In this document: positions 1 through 7,500 of the stretch, piece by piece
How positions within the stretch are numbered: position 1 is the stretch's first letter
How the letters are laid out: each line of letters begins with the position of its first letter
The notes under the pieces: model-generated
What the model saw: only the letters and a program-made list of their open reading frames with translations
Told to the model about the DNA's origin: nothing
Databases searched by the model: none
Translations under genes and position numbers: made by a program
Assembly: GCA_015061665.1 (NCBI GenBank)
Contig: SUWC01000025.1
Coordinates: 1-37,674 of the forward strand
DNA from: Lentisphaerota bacterium
GTDB lineage: Bacteria > Verrucomicrobiota > Kiritimatiellia > RFP12 > UBA1067
DNA: 37,674 bases
Reading direction: 5' to 3'

Positions 1-218
1 TTGCCGATGTTGAACTTTAGCGACTGGACGACCGCCAGACGGTTCGCCTGCTTGGTGTACCAGTCCGGCTTCGCGAACGTCTTCACGAGGTCCGGCACGA
101 AGCGGAAGTCCTGCATCGACTTCTCGAAAAGGAACGTGATGCTGCCGTCGTCGTCCGTAGACGCCGCTGCAAGCCCCATTTCCGACGCAAACGCGTCTAT
201 TGTCTCTCTGAAATCCAT
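1..218 (-). CDS. Partial protein of unknown function, possibly chaperone-like (N-terminus only)
   Basis: The gene starts at an ATG at 218-216 and runs off the left edge after 72 codons. A good Shine-Dalgarno (GAGGTGG) lies about 7 nt before the start. The visible product begins MDFRETIDAFASEMGL and has no signal peptide. Its first 20 residues loosely resemble the start of the CesT-type chaperone encoded just upstream (MTFGELIDVLGKRLGV), which raises the possibility of a second secretion chaperone, but the following residues (DWYTKQANRLAV) do not continue the resemblance. It lies downstream of the effector/chaperone pair in the same orientation but has its own TATAAT, so it may be a separate unit of the same locus. 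The family is not recognised and the C-terminus is outside the window. Confidence 0.7.
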   Translation of the reverse strand, partial: MDFRETIDAFASEMGLAAASTDDDGSITFLFEKSMQDFRFVPDLVKTFAKPDWYTKQANRLAVVQSLKFNIG

Positions 219-255
219 TTCGGGCCACCTCTATCTCTCTGAGTTGATATAGGTT

Positions 256-284
256 ATTATACCAAATTCGACCCTCTGGCATAA
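256..284 (-). promoter_or_regulatory. Putative sigma70 promoter for the partial gene at the left edge
   Basis: On the minus strand a perfect TATAAT (256-261), preceded by TGG, lies about 40 nt before the start codon at 218. The -35 (TTATGC, 279-284, 17-nt spacer) is weak, so the call rests on the -10 and its position. Confidence 0.4.
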
Positions 285-303
285 GCCCGAAAATTCAGCG
301 ATG

Positions 304-393
304 TCAGCCGAAGAACTTGCCGATCTGTCCGGCATTGTACGTTCCCGACGTGATCTGGTTGAAAAGTTGAAAGGTTGAAAGTCTGCCTGCCAT
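304..393 (-). pseudogene. Remnant of an effector-type N-terminus carrying the YNAGQI motif
   Basis: Reading from an ATG at 393-391 to a TGA at 306-304 gives a 29-residue peptide containing FNQITSGTYNAGQI. The 1445-aa candidate effector has FNRIASGSYNAGQI at residues 11-24: 10 of 14 positions match and both begin MA. Translation stops five residues after the motif. It is therefore best read as the decayed 5' end of a paralogous effector gene, with a TTCAACTTTTCAAC repeat running into it. No convincing ribosome-binding site precedes it. It could be a free-standing short peptide, but the match to the start of the neighbouring gene favours a truncated copy. Confidence 0.6.
358..381. repeat. Left copy of a 24-bp inverted repeat (GTTGAAAAG/GTTGAAAG units)
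   Basis: The 24 bases here are the exact reverse complement of 960-983. The repeat is built of tandem GTTGAAAR units. It lies on the 3' side of the chaperone gene; the other copy touches the chaperone start codon. Confidence 0.85.
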
Positions 394-440
394 GTTTACA
401 CGCGAACCGCCGAAAGGTTACAGAACGTTGCCGGTGTGCA

Positions 441-471
441 AATGTTGCCAATTCCAATGTTGCCAATTTCC
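441..471. repeat. Two-unit tandem repeat, AATGTTGCCAATTCC type
   Basis: Units at 441-455 and 456-471 differ by one inserted T. They lie in the roughly 300-nt spacer (219-515) between the chaperone gene and the left-edge gene. Apart from this, the inverted repeat, the promoter and the effector remnant, I see nothing else in that spacer. Confidence 0.7.
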
Positions 472-515
472 AGTATGAATCCTTTCATGCCGCAAGGATC
501 CTTCCCGCGCGGAAA

Positions 516-959
516 TCACACCTGCAAAAGAGGGCCGGAGCCGATGGGCGACGCAGAAGTCTCCGACCGCACGGCACCGGAACGATAGTCGGCGAGAATC
601 CTGCGCCAGGCGGCGGCGGTATCGGCGAATCGCTCAAGTGTGTCAAAGACCGTCTCCAGATCAAGCCGCTCCAGCCAATTGTACTTCTGGACGACGAGCC
701 GCCCGGCCGACGGGTCGAGCGCGAGCGTGGAGCCGCCTGTGCCCTGGTAGAGGAAGTTCGCCTCCATCGCGGACGCCAGAATCCCCTCCCTCCCGTCTGC
801 GGGGATCTCGCCGACCTCGGCGCGGACGAGCAGCAGCTCGCCGGCGTCCTGTAGGATGACGGTCTCGCCGTCGATCTCCAGGGCGAACGCGCCGCCCGCG
901 TCCTCAATCTCCACGCCGAGGCGCTTGCCCAACACGTCTATCAGTTCACCAAATGTCAT
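516..959 (-). CDS. CesT-family type III secretion chaperone
   Basis: This 147-aa cytoplasmic protein has the size and layout of class I type III secretion chaperones, which bind near the N-terminus of one or a few effectors. The family signature is at about residues 66-92 (EANFLYQGTGGSTLALDP, followed by a hydrophobic strand). A helix rich in Leu, Ala and Trp follows (LDLETVFDTLERFADTAAAW), typical of the last helix of the fold. The N-terminal helix (MTFGELIDVLGKRLG) also fits. There is no signal peptide. The gene starts 42 nt after the 1445-aa protein ends, the usual effector-chaperone arrangement, although here the effector comes first. The start codon abuts a GTTGAAAG tandem repeat that supplies only a weak AAAGG ribosome-binding site. 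The C-terminal 25 residues are low complexity. The family call is firm; the partner is inferred from proximity. Confidence 0.82.
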   Translation of the reverse strand: MTFGELIDVLGKRLGVEIEDAGGAFALEIDGETVILQDAGELLLVRAEVGEIPADGREGILASAMEANFLYQGTGGSTLALDPSAGRLVVQKYNWLERLDLETVFDTLERFADTAAAWRRILADYRSGAVRSETSASPIGSGPLLQV

Positions 960-983
960 CTTTCAACCTTTCAACTTTTCAAC
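960..983. repeat. Right copy of the 24-bp inverted repeat
   Basis: This is the exact reverse complement of 358-381, and further units of the same kind continue to about 1003. It fills the gap between the effector stop and the chaperone start, so the chaperone gene is enclosed between inverted repeats. Confidence 0.85.
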
Positions 984-1001
984 CCTTCAACTTTTCAACT
1001 T

Positions 1002-4000
1002 TTACACGCCGATGTCGATCTGGTAGGAATCGTCGCCGGCCATCTTTAAAGCGTCGTCCTTGACGGCTTTGACAATGGTCTGCTCCCCCGCGAACAAGCC
1101 GAGCCCGAGCTCTTTCATGGATATGGCCTTGACGTCGATCATCAGTTTGGCCTTGGAATTCGCAAAGGTGGTCGAGAGCGCGTCGAAGTTGTCCATCAGC
1201 GTCGACATCACGGCGTTCGCGAAGGACGCGGGCTTTTGCGTGGTCTCGAACGTGCGCATCGACACGAGCTGCTGTTCGTTCTCCACGATGCCGTCCATGA
1301 CGGCCTTGACGGCCCGGGTGTAGCTCGCCGCGTAAGCCTTCAGCGCTTTCGTCTTCGCATCGGGCGTCTTGGCGGCGGCTAGATCGGTCCGCAGTTTTTC
1401 GAGCAATTCGCCGTCGAGGACGTCAACCTGCACCATGAACGACTCGTTGTGCGCGGTGTCGAGGTTCGCCCTGAGCATGTTGTTGAGTTTGCGGGCGTCT
1501 GCGACCGGGTCTTGGGACTTTTCAAGGCGGTCGAGGACTTTATTGAAGTATGCTCCGCCGGTCATCAGACTTGCGCTCGTGTCGAGCGGGAATCCGCCGA
1601 AGCCCGTTTTGTCCGCGAGGCGGTGGAGGTAGGAGGAAACCGGCACGGGGTTGCCGTTGAGCTCCACGGTGGCAACTTCGATGTCGTCATCCACCTTCTG
1701 CCGGCCCTCCGCCGACGTGCGGTAGTCGAATGCCATGCCGACGATGTCGAGTTCGTCGCGCTCCGGCGCGGGTTCCTGCCTGACGAAGTCGTCCGCCGTC
1801 TCCAGCAGGAGGCTCGTCTGGTTGACGATCGTGTTCATCTCGCTGAGCGTGTTGGAGAGGCGCGCCATCGACTGCACGAAGCAGTTGATCTGCGGCGGAA
1901 GTTCGAGCCCGAGCTTCTGGAGTTCCGCGACGGCCGCGTTGAGGCGGTACACCATGTCGTAGGAGAAGCGCCCCATTCCGAGGATGGAGTCGAGAATCGC
2001 CTCCGCCTTGGCGCGGTTCGCCTTGAGCGCGGCCTTGCCTTCCGGCGAGAGAAGCTTCTCGAGTCCATCGAGGAAGAAGGTCTTGTCGCGGAATGCCGCG
2101 CCCATGATGATGCGCAGCAGCTCGTGGCGCTCGTCAAGCAGCACCTTCGGGCGCTGCACTTCGACCATCTCGCCCTCCTCGTTCTCCTCCTGGACGGTCT
2201 CCATGACCTGGTTGCCCTGCGCGTCCAACTCGTAGTGCGTCTTGAGCTCGTAGAGGTTGCCGAAATCGATGAACGTGATTCCCCCGGGAGCGACCATCAG
2301 GTTTCCGGCGTGCGTGTCGCCGTGGAACTTGCCGCTGCCGAGGAGCGCCTCGTGGAACCACACCTTCGTCGCCTGGACGAGCAGCTGCTGCGCTTCCTTG
2401 ATGTCGCTGTAGTTGGTGCGGCACCAGTTGATCATGTTGTTGATCTCGCCGCCGGTGGCGTTCGGCTTCACGACCGGCACCTGCTTCGGCTTGCCCGTCT
2501 TTGGATCGACCGGGCCGTTCTTCCACTTGATGCGCCCCGTCGATGGATCCTGCTCGAACACGGCGGAGGCCGCATTGCGGATTTCGGAGATCTTCGTCTT
2601 GAAGAACTTGTCGACCGGCTTGCCGCGGGCGACTTCCGCGACCATGACGTCCTTCTTCGGCGCGACTACGGTCGAGAGCTTCATGGACTCCACTTTCGTC
2701 GTGATCAACCTGAGCGGATGCCCTTCCGTGTTCGCGATGTCGTAAAGTTTTACGCCCTCGTTGACGTTTTTCGCCTCGTTGCGGAAGTCGAATTCGGTCA
2801 TGTACTGCTTGAGCTGGCCCTCCCACGTCTTGGCCATGCCGGGGCCGATCTTCTTGGCGGCCTCGGTGAATATCTCCGCCTCCGCATTAACGCGGCGCTC
2901 CGCGTCGTGGCGCATGATCTTGACCACGAACTGTCTGGGCTGCTTCTCGCCCTTGATCTTGAAGGAGCAGAGGAACGCCTCGCCGACCGACGCCGCGCCG
3001 AGCGACTTCTTGAGTTCGATGGACTCGATTTCCTTGCCGGCGCCCTTGCCCTTCGACTCCTCGATCATCTGCATGAAGTGCGCCTGCACGATCTTGCGCG
3101 GAATCGGAGCGAGCGAGCTCTTCATGTCCTCGAGCGCGTCGGCGTAGTCGCCCATGATGTCGCGCGGGAGACCCTGCATCATCTTCTGGAGAAGCGGGCT
3201 CGTGCCCTTCAAGATCGCGCCCGTGAACTTGTTGACGGCTACCTTCTGCGCCGAGACGAGCTTTTCGGGATCGTTCTGGAGACCCGAGAAGTCGAACGTC
3301 TGAGCGTAGCGCATGGCGGCGGCGAAGCACGAGCGCTTGTCGGCCTTGCTCAGCGACGTGAAGTAGCTCGAGATCACCTGCCGGAAGAACCCGACCTGTC
3401 CCGGGCTGTCGGAGTTGGCGGCGGTATCGAGGATGGCGTTGAGACTCTTGTTCTTGAACTGCGCCTTGAGCTGGTCTTCCGTCAGATCCTTGTAGGGATC
3501 GCCCACGATGCCGCCTTGGGCGTTGACGTTCGCGTTGCCGACCTTGAAGACGTCGTTGATGAAGAGCTGGATGCTCTCGCAGCCTTTGTTCGCCATCGAC
3601 AGGATGATGTTGTCGAACTTGGCAAGCTCCGCTCCGGGCAGCTTTTCGGCGTCCTTGAGAAAGGCGGAGAGCTGCTCTACGAAATTCTCCTCCGTCGCGG
3701 CCGCGGCGAAATCCTTGCCGGTGGCCTTGTCGAACGCCGCGGCAAGAATGTCGACCATCCTGCCGAGGCCGTCCTTTACGGCGCCCGCGATCTGCTGGGC
3801 GCAGGCCGTGTCGATGATGGCGGGGTTCTTGACGATTTCGGCGAGCGCGACGACGTTCTTGCCGTCCGCGAGCATCTTGCGCATCGCCTCTCCGGGGCGC
3901 GTGGCGGCGACGTCGCCGACCATCGTGTCGTCGGAGAATACGAGGTTCGCCACGAAGTCCTTGATGGCGCCGACGCCGCCGATGTCGCCCAGCGCCTTCG

Positions 4001-5339
4001 GCACGGGGGCCTGCACAGGCACCGGCATGGCCTCGACGACCTCGTTGATGTCGCCGACGATCGGCGCCTTGACGACGAACTCGCCCTCGCCCGAACCCGG
4101 CTTCTCCAGGGGGACGTTCGCCACCTTCTCGAGCATCTGCTTCATCTCTTGCGGAAGCGAGGCGTTGTCGCTCACGAGCTTCGCATGGTAGTCGTCGAGC
4201 ATCTTCTTCGAATCGGCGATGTGCTCTCCGCCGATGACGCGCTCGGCCATGTCGACGAGAATGCCGGTGTTGTAGTCGCCAACGACGAGATTGACGGCGT
4301 CTTCCGCCCTGTGTTCGAGGACAAGACAGGCGAACTGGCGCGAAAGACTGGATCTGTCGCTTGCGACGAGCCCGCCTTCGAGGTCGCTGTCGTAGAGGGC
4401 GTTGAGGACGTTCTTCGCGGCAGTGGAGCCGAGCGTGTCCTTCTCGTTCACCACCTTGCCGAGAAGCCGGGCGAGGAACGTGTCGGCGTCCATGCCGAGC
4501 GATACCTTCGTCGCGAGGTTGCCCGTGCCGACGACGGCGGAGATTTTCCCGTCGGAGCCCTTGACGAGCTTCACGCGGGCGCCGGCCAGCATGAAGGAGT
4601 CCGTCTCGCGCACGCCGGCAGGGAGCATCTTGAGCGCCTGCGAGACAAGGCCCTGGAAGGAATTGACGAGCGCGGTGTGCAGCTTCTGCCGGTCGTTGAC
4701 CGCATTGTCGCCCGTGCAGCGCTTGCCGCGCACCGCGTCAAGATCCGCAAGGGAACGCGAGTCGGAAAGAAGGCTCATCGCGTCCGTGACGGCAAAATCG
4801 ACACCGGCGTTGCCGCGCGAGGTGTGGGCGGCGGTCGCGGCGGCGTTCACATTGTCGCGCCATCTTGCAGCCTTGGCGCTCATGTTCGCCGTCGCCTGGC
4901 CCGCCTGCCAGTCCTCGTAGGAGATGTCCGCGTGCGAGGCAGCGGTGAAGCCCCTGCCCTCGTTGGCGAATTTGTCCAGGATCGTGCGCACCTGGGCACG
5001 CGTGAGCGGCGTGAAGCGCGCCTTGAGAAAATCGTCGCGCTCGGCCTTTGTGGAAAATTCCCGCACCTCCGCCGGAAGGCCGAGCTGCTTTCTGATGGCA
5101 TTCAGCGACTCGGCTTTCACGCCGCCCTTCTGGAGAGCGTTCAGGAACGCCTCCTTCACCTCGAGGATGCGCTCGGGCGAAAGCTCCACGTTGTTCTTGG
5201 AGGTCTTCCAGACGTGGTTGTTGACCTTGACGAGCTCGGCTGTGCCGTTCTCGTCCGTCCTGAAGTCGATTTGCCCGGCGTTGTAGCTGCCGGACGCGAT
5301 GCGGTTGAACTGCGCGAGGCTGATGTCTGGTAGTGCCAT
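1002..5339 (-). CDS. Giant protein with ABC1/UbiB-type kinase domain; candidate type III effector
   Basis: This 1445-aa protein has no signal peptide or clear membrane segment. Roughly residues 740-1030 show the motifs of ABC1/UbiB/ADCK atypical kinases in order: a degenerate KxGQ-like segment (LKGTSPLLQKMMQGLP), an Ala-rich nucleotide loop (LGAASVGEAF, 780-789), the lysine (VVKIMR, K807), EFDFRNEAKN (849-858), the catalytic loop FHGDTHAGN (1005-1013) and the DFG motif (1025-1027). Usual UbiB proteins are about 550 aa. Here some 740 residues precede the kinase, about 415 follow, and the distance between the EA.N motif and the catalytic loop is large. The N-terminus, with FNRIASGSYNAGQI (11-24), recurs in a remnant at 304-393 and may be a secretion signal. 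A CesT-type chaperone follows immediately, so delivery by type III secretion into a eukaryotic cell is inferred. The substrate is unknown. AAAGGATC precedes the ATG. Confidence 0.8.
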   Translation of the reverse strand: MALPDISLAQFNRIASGSYNAGQIDFRTDENGTAELVKVNNHVWKTSKNNVELSPERILEVKEAFLNALQKGGVKAESLNAIRKQLGLPAEVREFSTKAERDDFLKARFTPLTRAQVRTILDKFANEGRGFTAASHADISYEDWQAGQATANMSAKAARWRDNVNAAATAAHTSRGNAGVDFAVTDAMSLLSDSRSLADLDAVRGKRCTGDNAVNDRQKLHTALVNSFQGLVSQALKMLPAGVRETDSFMLAGARVKLVKGSDGKISAVVGTGNLATKVSLGMDADTFLARLLGKVVNEKDTLGSTAAKNVLNALYDSDLEGGLVASDRSSLSRQFACLVLEHRAEDAVNLVVGDYNTGILVDMAERVIGGEHIADSKKMLDDYHAKLVSDNASLPQEMKQMLEKVANVPLEKPGSGEGEFVVKAPIVGDINEVVEAMPVPVQAPVPKALGDIGGVGAIKDFVANLVFSDDTMVGDVAATRPGEAMRKMLADGKNVVALAEIVKNPAIIDTACAQQIAGAVKDGLGRMVDILAAAFDKATGKDFAAAATEENFVEQLSAFLKDAEKLPGAELAKFDNIILSMANKGCESIQLFINDVFKVGNANVNAQGGIVGDPYKDLTEDQLKAQFKNKSLNAILDTAANSDSPGQVGFFRQVISSYFTSLSKADKRSCFAAAMRYAQTFDFSGLQNDPEKLVSAQKVAVNKFTGAILKGTSPLLQKMMQGLPRDIMGDYADALEDMKSSLAPIPRKIVQAHFMQMIEESKGKGAGKEIESIELKKSLGAASVGEAFLCSFKIKGEKQPRQFVVKIMRHDAERRVNAEAEIFTEAAKKIGPGMAKTWEGQLKQYMTEFDFRNEAKNVNEGVKLYDIANTEGHPLRLITTKVESMKLSTVVAPKKDVMVAEVARGKPVDKFFKTKISEIRNAASAVFEQDPSTGRIKWKNGPVDPKTGKPKQVPVVKPNATGGEINNMINWCRTNYSDIKEAQQLLVQATKVWFHEALLGSGKFHGDTHAGNLMVAPGGITFIDFGNLYELKTHYELDAQGNQVMETVQEENEEGEMVEVQRPKVLLDERHELLRIIMGAAFRDKTFFLDGLEKLLSPEGKAALKANRAKAEAILDSILGMGRFSYDMVYRLNAAVAELQKLGLELPPQINCFVQSMARLSNTLSEMNTIVNQTSLLLETADDFVRQEPAPERDELDIVGMAFDYRTSAEGRQKVDDDIEVATVELNGNPVPVSSYLHRLADKTGFGGFPLDTSASLMTGGAYFNKVLDRLEKSQDPVADARKLNNMLRANLDTAHNESFMVQVDVLDGELLEKLRTDLAAAKTPDAKTKALKAYAASYTRAVKAVMDGIVENEQQLVSMRTFETTQKPASFANAVMSTLMDNFDALSTTFANSKAKLMIDVKAISMKELGLGLFAGEQTIVKAVKDDALKMAGDDSYQIDIGV

Positions 5340-5384
5340 TGTCGTGATCCTTTCTTTTTTCCCTTACTGCACTCTGTATACACG

Positions 5385-5522
5385 TTAAATCTGAAAAGGT
5401 TTCATCATCATTCCGAATTTCCGCTGCCGCTCGGCGAACTCCGAATCGGAAGCGGAATCCTCGGACGCGAGACCGGAGACGCGAGACGCGTCATCCATCT
5501 CATCTCTGTCTTCGTTTAACAT
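5385..5522 (-). CDS. 45-aa hydrophilic small protein, first gene of the effector operon
   Basis: An ATG at 5522-5520 is preceded by a near-perfect GGAAGGAG 7 nt upstream, and the frame stays open for 45 residues to a TAA at 5387-5385. The product is acidic and polar (MLNEDRDEMDDASRV) and ends RKFGMMMKPFQI. It has no signal peptide or membrane segment. The promoter at 5633-5662 lies about 100 nt upstream and the giant protein begins 45 nt downstream, so it is the leader gene of the operon. It could be a small accessory or regulatory peptide or a coupling leader; no family is recognised. The excellent ribosome-binding site is the main argument that it is real. Confidence 0.55.
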   Translation of the reverse strand: MLNEDRDEMDDASRVSGLASEDSASDSEFAERQRKFGMMMKPFQI

Positions 5523-5632
5523 TTCGCTACTCCTTCCGGGCATACATGACGAAGGCCCGCAGATGCCGCCTGCGGTCCATCCAGCGTACTGCGCGCCACG
5601 CATATCGCCGCCACATTCATAAGTCTGCTGTA

Positions 5633-5662
5633 ATTATACCAAAATATTGGCCCTGCAATCAA
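5633..5662 (-). promoter_or_regulatory. Sigma70 promoter of the effector/chaperone operon
   Basis: On the minus strand TTGATT (5657-5662) is separated by 18 nt from a perfect TATAAT (5633-5638). Transcription would start near 5626, giving a leader of about 100 nt before the 45-aa ORF. Confidence 0.7.
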
Positions 5663-5711
5663 CAGAGACAATGGATAGTCAGATATTTGGAACGCCGCGT
5701 CCGCTTCGCCG

Positions 5712-5864
5712 TCAGAGGTTCTTGAGGATGGATATCTTGCCGTACACGACGTTGATCCTGTACCTGTCGGGGGCGTTGGTCTCGACGCCGACGCAACAAA
5801 AAGGGCGTGTCGCAGTCGACTGAACGACAATATTGACTGGGGGAAGCGGCCTCTCCACCCCCTT
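5712..5864 (-). pseudogene. Orphan C-terminal coding fragment
   Basis: An open frame of about 50 codons ends ...DRYRINVVYGKISILKNL at a TGA at 5714-5712. Its composition looks like the C-terminus of a beta-rich protein. It has no plausible start with a ribosome-binding site; upstream it runs into a 9-nt tandem repeat and a stop at 5867-5865. I read it as the tail of a lost gene. A free-standing small protein from the GTG at 5858 is less likely. Confidence 0.4.
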
Positions 5865-5889
5865 CTACATGCTCTACATGTTCTACACG
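5863..5889. repeat. Three 9-nt tandem repeats, YTCTACAYG
   Basis: TTCTACATG, CTCTACATG and TTCTACACG follow one another without gaps between two gene remnants. The design is the same as the other short tandem repeats in this window: near-identical units at a gene border. Confidence 0.6.
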
Positions 5890-5898
5890 GCTAAACAC

Positions 5899-5946
5899 CT
5901 ACTCCTCTATCCTCACCCTGAAGAAGTTCGCCGACTTGCCGGCGGT
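5899..5946 (-). pseudogene. Short C-terminal remnant ending SANFFRVRIEE
   Basis: Fifteen codons ending in TAG (5901-5899) read GKSANFFRVRIEE. The same ending (ESANFFRVKLEE) occurs in the remnant at 7646-7810 on the other side of the ATPase gene, with closely similar DNA. Both look like C-termini of secreted proteins of this genome, whose tails commonly read F(F/Y)(R/K)V. The ATPase gene therefore sits between two copies of the same tail fragment. Confidence 0.5.
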
Positions 5947-5956
5947 GGATGAGGCG

Positions 5957-7414
5957 CTACGGAAGGTTAAGAAGCCGCCGAAATGGAATTATGGCGTCGA
6001 AGTACCCGTCCGAGGCCACAAGTGGGGACAGATGTCCGTCATAGACAAGCGCCGTTTTTGAGGACACTCCTTCTGGACGGGACAGCGCATTCACTTTGCG
6101 CTCAATCTCGGTCTCTATCTCGCGTCCGATCTCTTTTTTGCGCTTCACCTCCACCAGCCAAATCGAACGTCTTGTCTGCAGCATGAGATCCACCTGGACA
6201 CCAGGCTTCCCCCTCGCGCTTTTTGCCGCTCGGCGACGATATGGTCCGGCGGCCGTTATCAGCGTACCAGTCAAGTGCAGAAGCGGCAAGATTTCTCTGT
6301 AGTTGTTCACCACAAGGTTCTCAAATGCCAACCCCATCACGGCGTCGATACCTTCGAGTTCAGACAACGACGAAAACAGGAAGGCTCCTTCGTCGATGAC
6401 ATCCTTGTAGGGTTCGATGAATTTCAAGTAGAACCGCGTATAGTTGTCCCGCAGGCGAAAACGCCGTTCCCTCGCCGGTTCCCCGGTTTCTGGATTGCGC
6501 GTACATTCCTCTGCCAGAAAGCCAGACTCACGCAGCGTGGACAGCGCCGACGTGACATCCCCGCCCGACTCCACCCCGAGAGCCTTGGAGACCTCCGCCC
6601 CGCTCTTTGGCCCGTCAACTAAGGCGCGAAGCACCTTGGCGGCGAATTTCTGCTTGGCCGTCACGACATCGTTAAACATGTCGTCGAACTCCATCCGCAG
6701 GAGACTTCGCGGAGCAAAGCACAAACGCCGTATGTTCTCCTCCGCTGGCAGCGAGGGGTTGATCTCCTCAAGATAACGGGGGATCCCTCCTGTAACGGAA
6801 AGCACGTCTATGATTTCCCGTGCGTCGATATGGGCTGCCTTGCCGCCCCAGAACTTGACGCATTCCTTCAGAGGGAGCTCTGGCACAACCATATCCAGCG
6901 AACGCCGTCCAACATACGCGCTGTTTTCGATGATGTTTTTCGTTATCCAGTGCGACACACTGCCGCACAGCACAAGGATCAGTTTCCGATGCTTCTTGAA
7001 GACATCGTCCCATGCACTTTTCAGAACCTCGGGGAACGAGGGTGAGTAGTAGGCCATCCAGGATATCTCGTCAAGCAGGACCACAGTCCTGCGGCGATCG
7101 TCAATGCATCTTCCCAACCTTGTAAAGGCTTCATACCAGTTGCCAGGCGGCGCGACCCTGCCCTTGACCTGCGCTTCAAGCTTCTCAGCGAAGAACAACC
7201 GTTCATCCGCGTCGGTCAGGCCTTCCTTTGGACGCAACCCGTCCAACTTGATGAACGCCGCATCTGAGCGTCGCGCGAATTCCTCGATAAGCGTAGACTT
7301 GCCTACACGGCGACGTCCACGACACGTAACCAAAGATGGCACGCGCTTCGCCCACAACTCATCCAGTTGCGCTATGAGATCCTGCCTCCCAAAGAACGAT
7401 TCTCTGCCTTTCAT
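5957..7414 (-). CDS. AAA+ ATPase with C-terminal DUF234-type nuclease-like domain
   Basis: This 485-aa protein belongs to the archaeal-type/DUF234 AAA+ ATPases, which are common in accessory DNA and poorly understood. A Walker A motif GRRRVGKS is at residues 33-40 and a Walker B motif VVLLDE at 111-116. A winged-helix region follows in the middle (SKALGVESGGDVTSALSTL). The C-terminal part (QVDLMLQ...SIWLVEVKRKKE) has the D...ExK spacing of a PD-(D/E)xK nuclease fold. The start is set by AGGAAAGGAG directly upstream of the ATG at 7414; a longer frame reaching 7516 would begin inside the operator and is rejected. It is a single-gene unit with a strong promoter bracketed by two large palindromes, so tight, possibly autogenous, repression is likely. 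Decayed gene fragments on both sides suggest acquisition by transfer. Confidence 0.85.
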   Translation of the reverse strand: MKGRESFFGRQDLIAQLDELWAKRVPSLVTCRGRRRVGKSTLIEEFARRSDAAFIKLDGLRPKEGLTDADERLFFAEKLEAQVKGRVAPPGNWYEAFTRLGRCIDDRRRTVVLLDEISWMAYYSPSFPEVLKSAWDDVFKKHRKLILVLCGSVSHWITKNIIENSAYVGRRSLDMVVPELPLKECVKFWGGKAAHIDAREIIDVLSVTGGIPRYLEEINPSLPAEENIRRLCFAPRSLLRMEFDDMFNDVVTAKQKFAAKVLRALVDGPKSGAEVSKALGVESGGDVTSALSTLRESGFLAEECTRNPETGEPARERRFRLRDNYTRFYLKFIEPYKDVIDEGAFLFSSLSELEGIDAVMGLAFENLVVNNYREILPLLHLTGTLITAAGPYRRRAAKSARGKPGVQVDLMLQTRRSIWLVEVKRKKEIGREIETEIERKVNALSRPEGVSSKTALVYDGHLSPLVASDGYFDAIIPFRRLLNLP

Positions 7415-7426
7415 GCGACTCCTTTC

Positions 7427-7459
7427 CTCGACTAATCTGCATTTTGCAGAATAGCCGAG
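7427..7459. promoter_or_regulatory. Downstream palindromic operator of the ATPase gene
   Basis: This is an imperfect 33-bp palindrome of the form CTCGACTAATCTGCA / TGCAGAATAGCCGAG around a TTT centre. It lies between the expected transcription start and the Shine-Dalgarno. It is a second copy of the sequence at 7501-7533, with centres 74 bp apart, about seven helical turns. Confidence 0.65.
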
Positions 7460-7470
7460 TTTCAATGCAT

Positions 7471-7500
7471 AGTATATCCTAATCCCTGACGCCTTGTCAA
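7471..7500 (-). promoter_or_regulatory. Near-consensus sigma70 promoter of the ATPase gene
   Basis: On the minus strand a perfect TTGACA (7495-7500) stands 18 nt before TATACT (7471-7476). It is the best -35 in the window. The upstream operator begins at 7501, directly against the -35. Confidence 0.8.

Noticed and set aside
257..466. Minus-strand 69-codon frame between the chaperone and left-edge genes
   Set aside because: No ribosome-binding site or recognisable composition; a different frame here carries the effector-like YNAGQI remnant.
1449..5333. Plus-strand open frame of 1294 codons opposite the giant kinase gene
   Set aside because: It is the antisense shadow of a GC-rich gene: Arg/Val/Leu/Asp-rich, no ribosome-binding site and no recognisable motif, while the minus strand carries ordered kinase motifs.
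1..5700. Type III secretion apparatus genes
   Set aside because: I looked for ATPase, export-gate, secretin and needle genes near the chaperone and found none in the window, so only an effector/chaperone unit is claimed.
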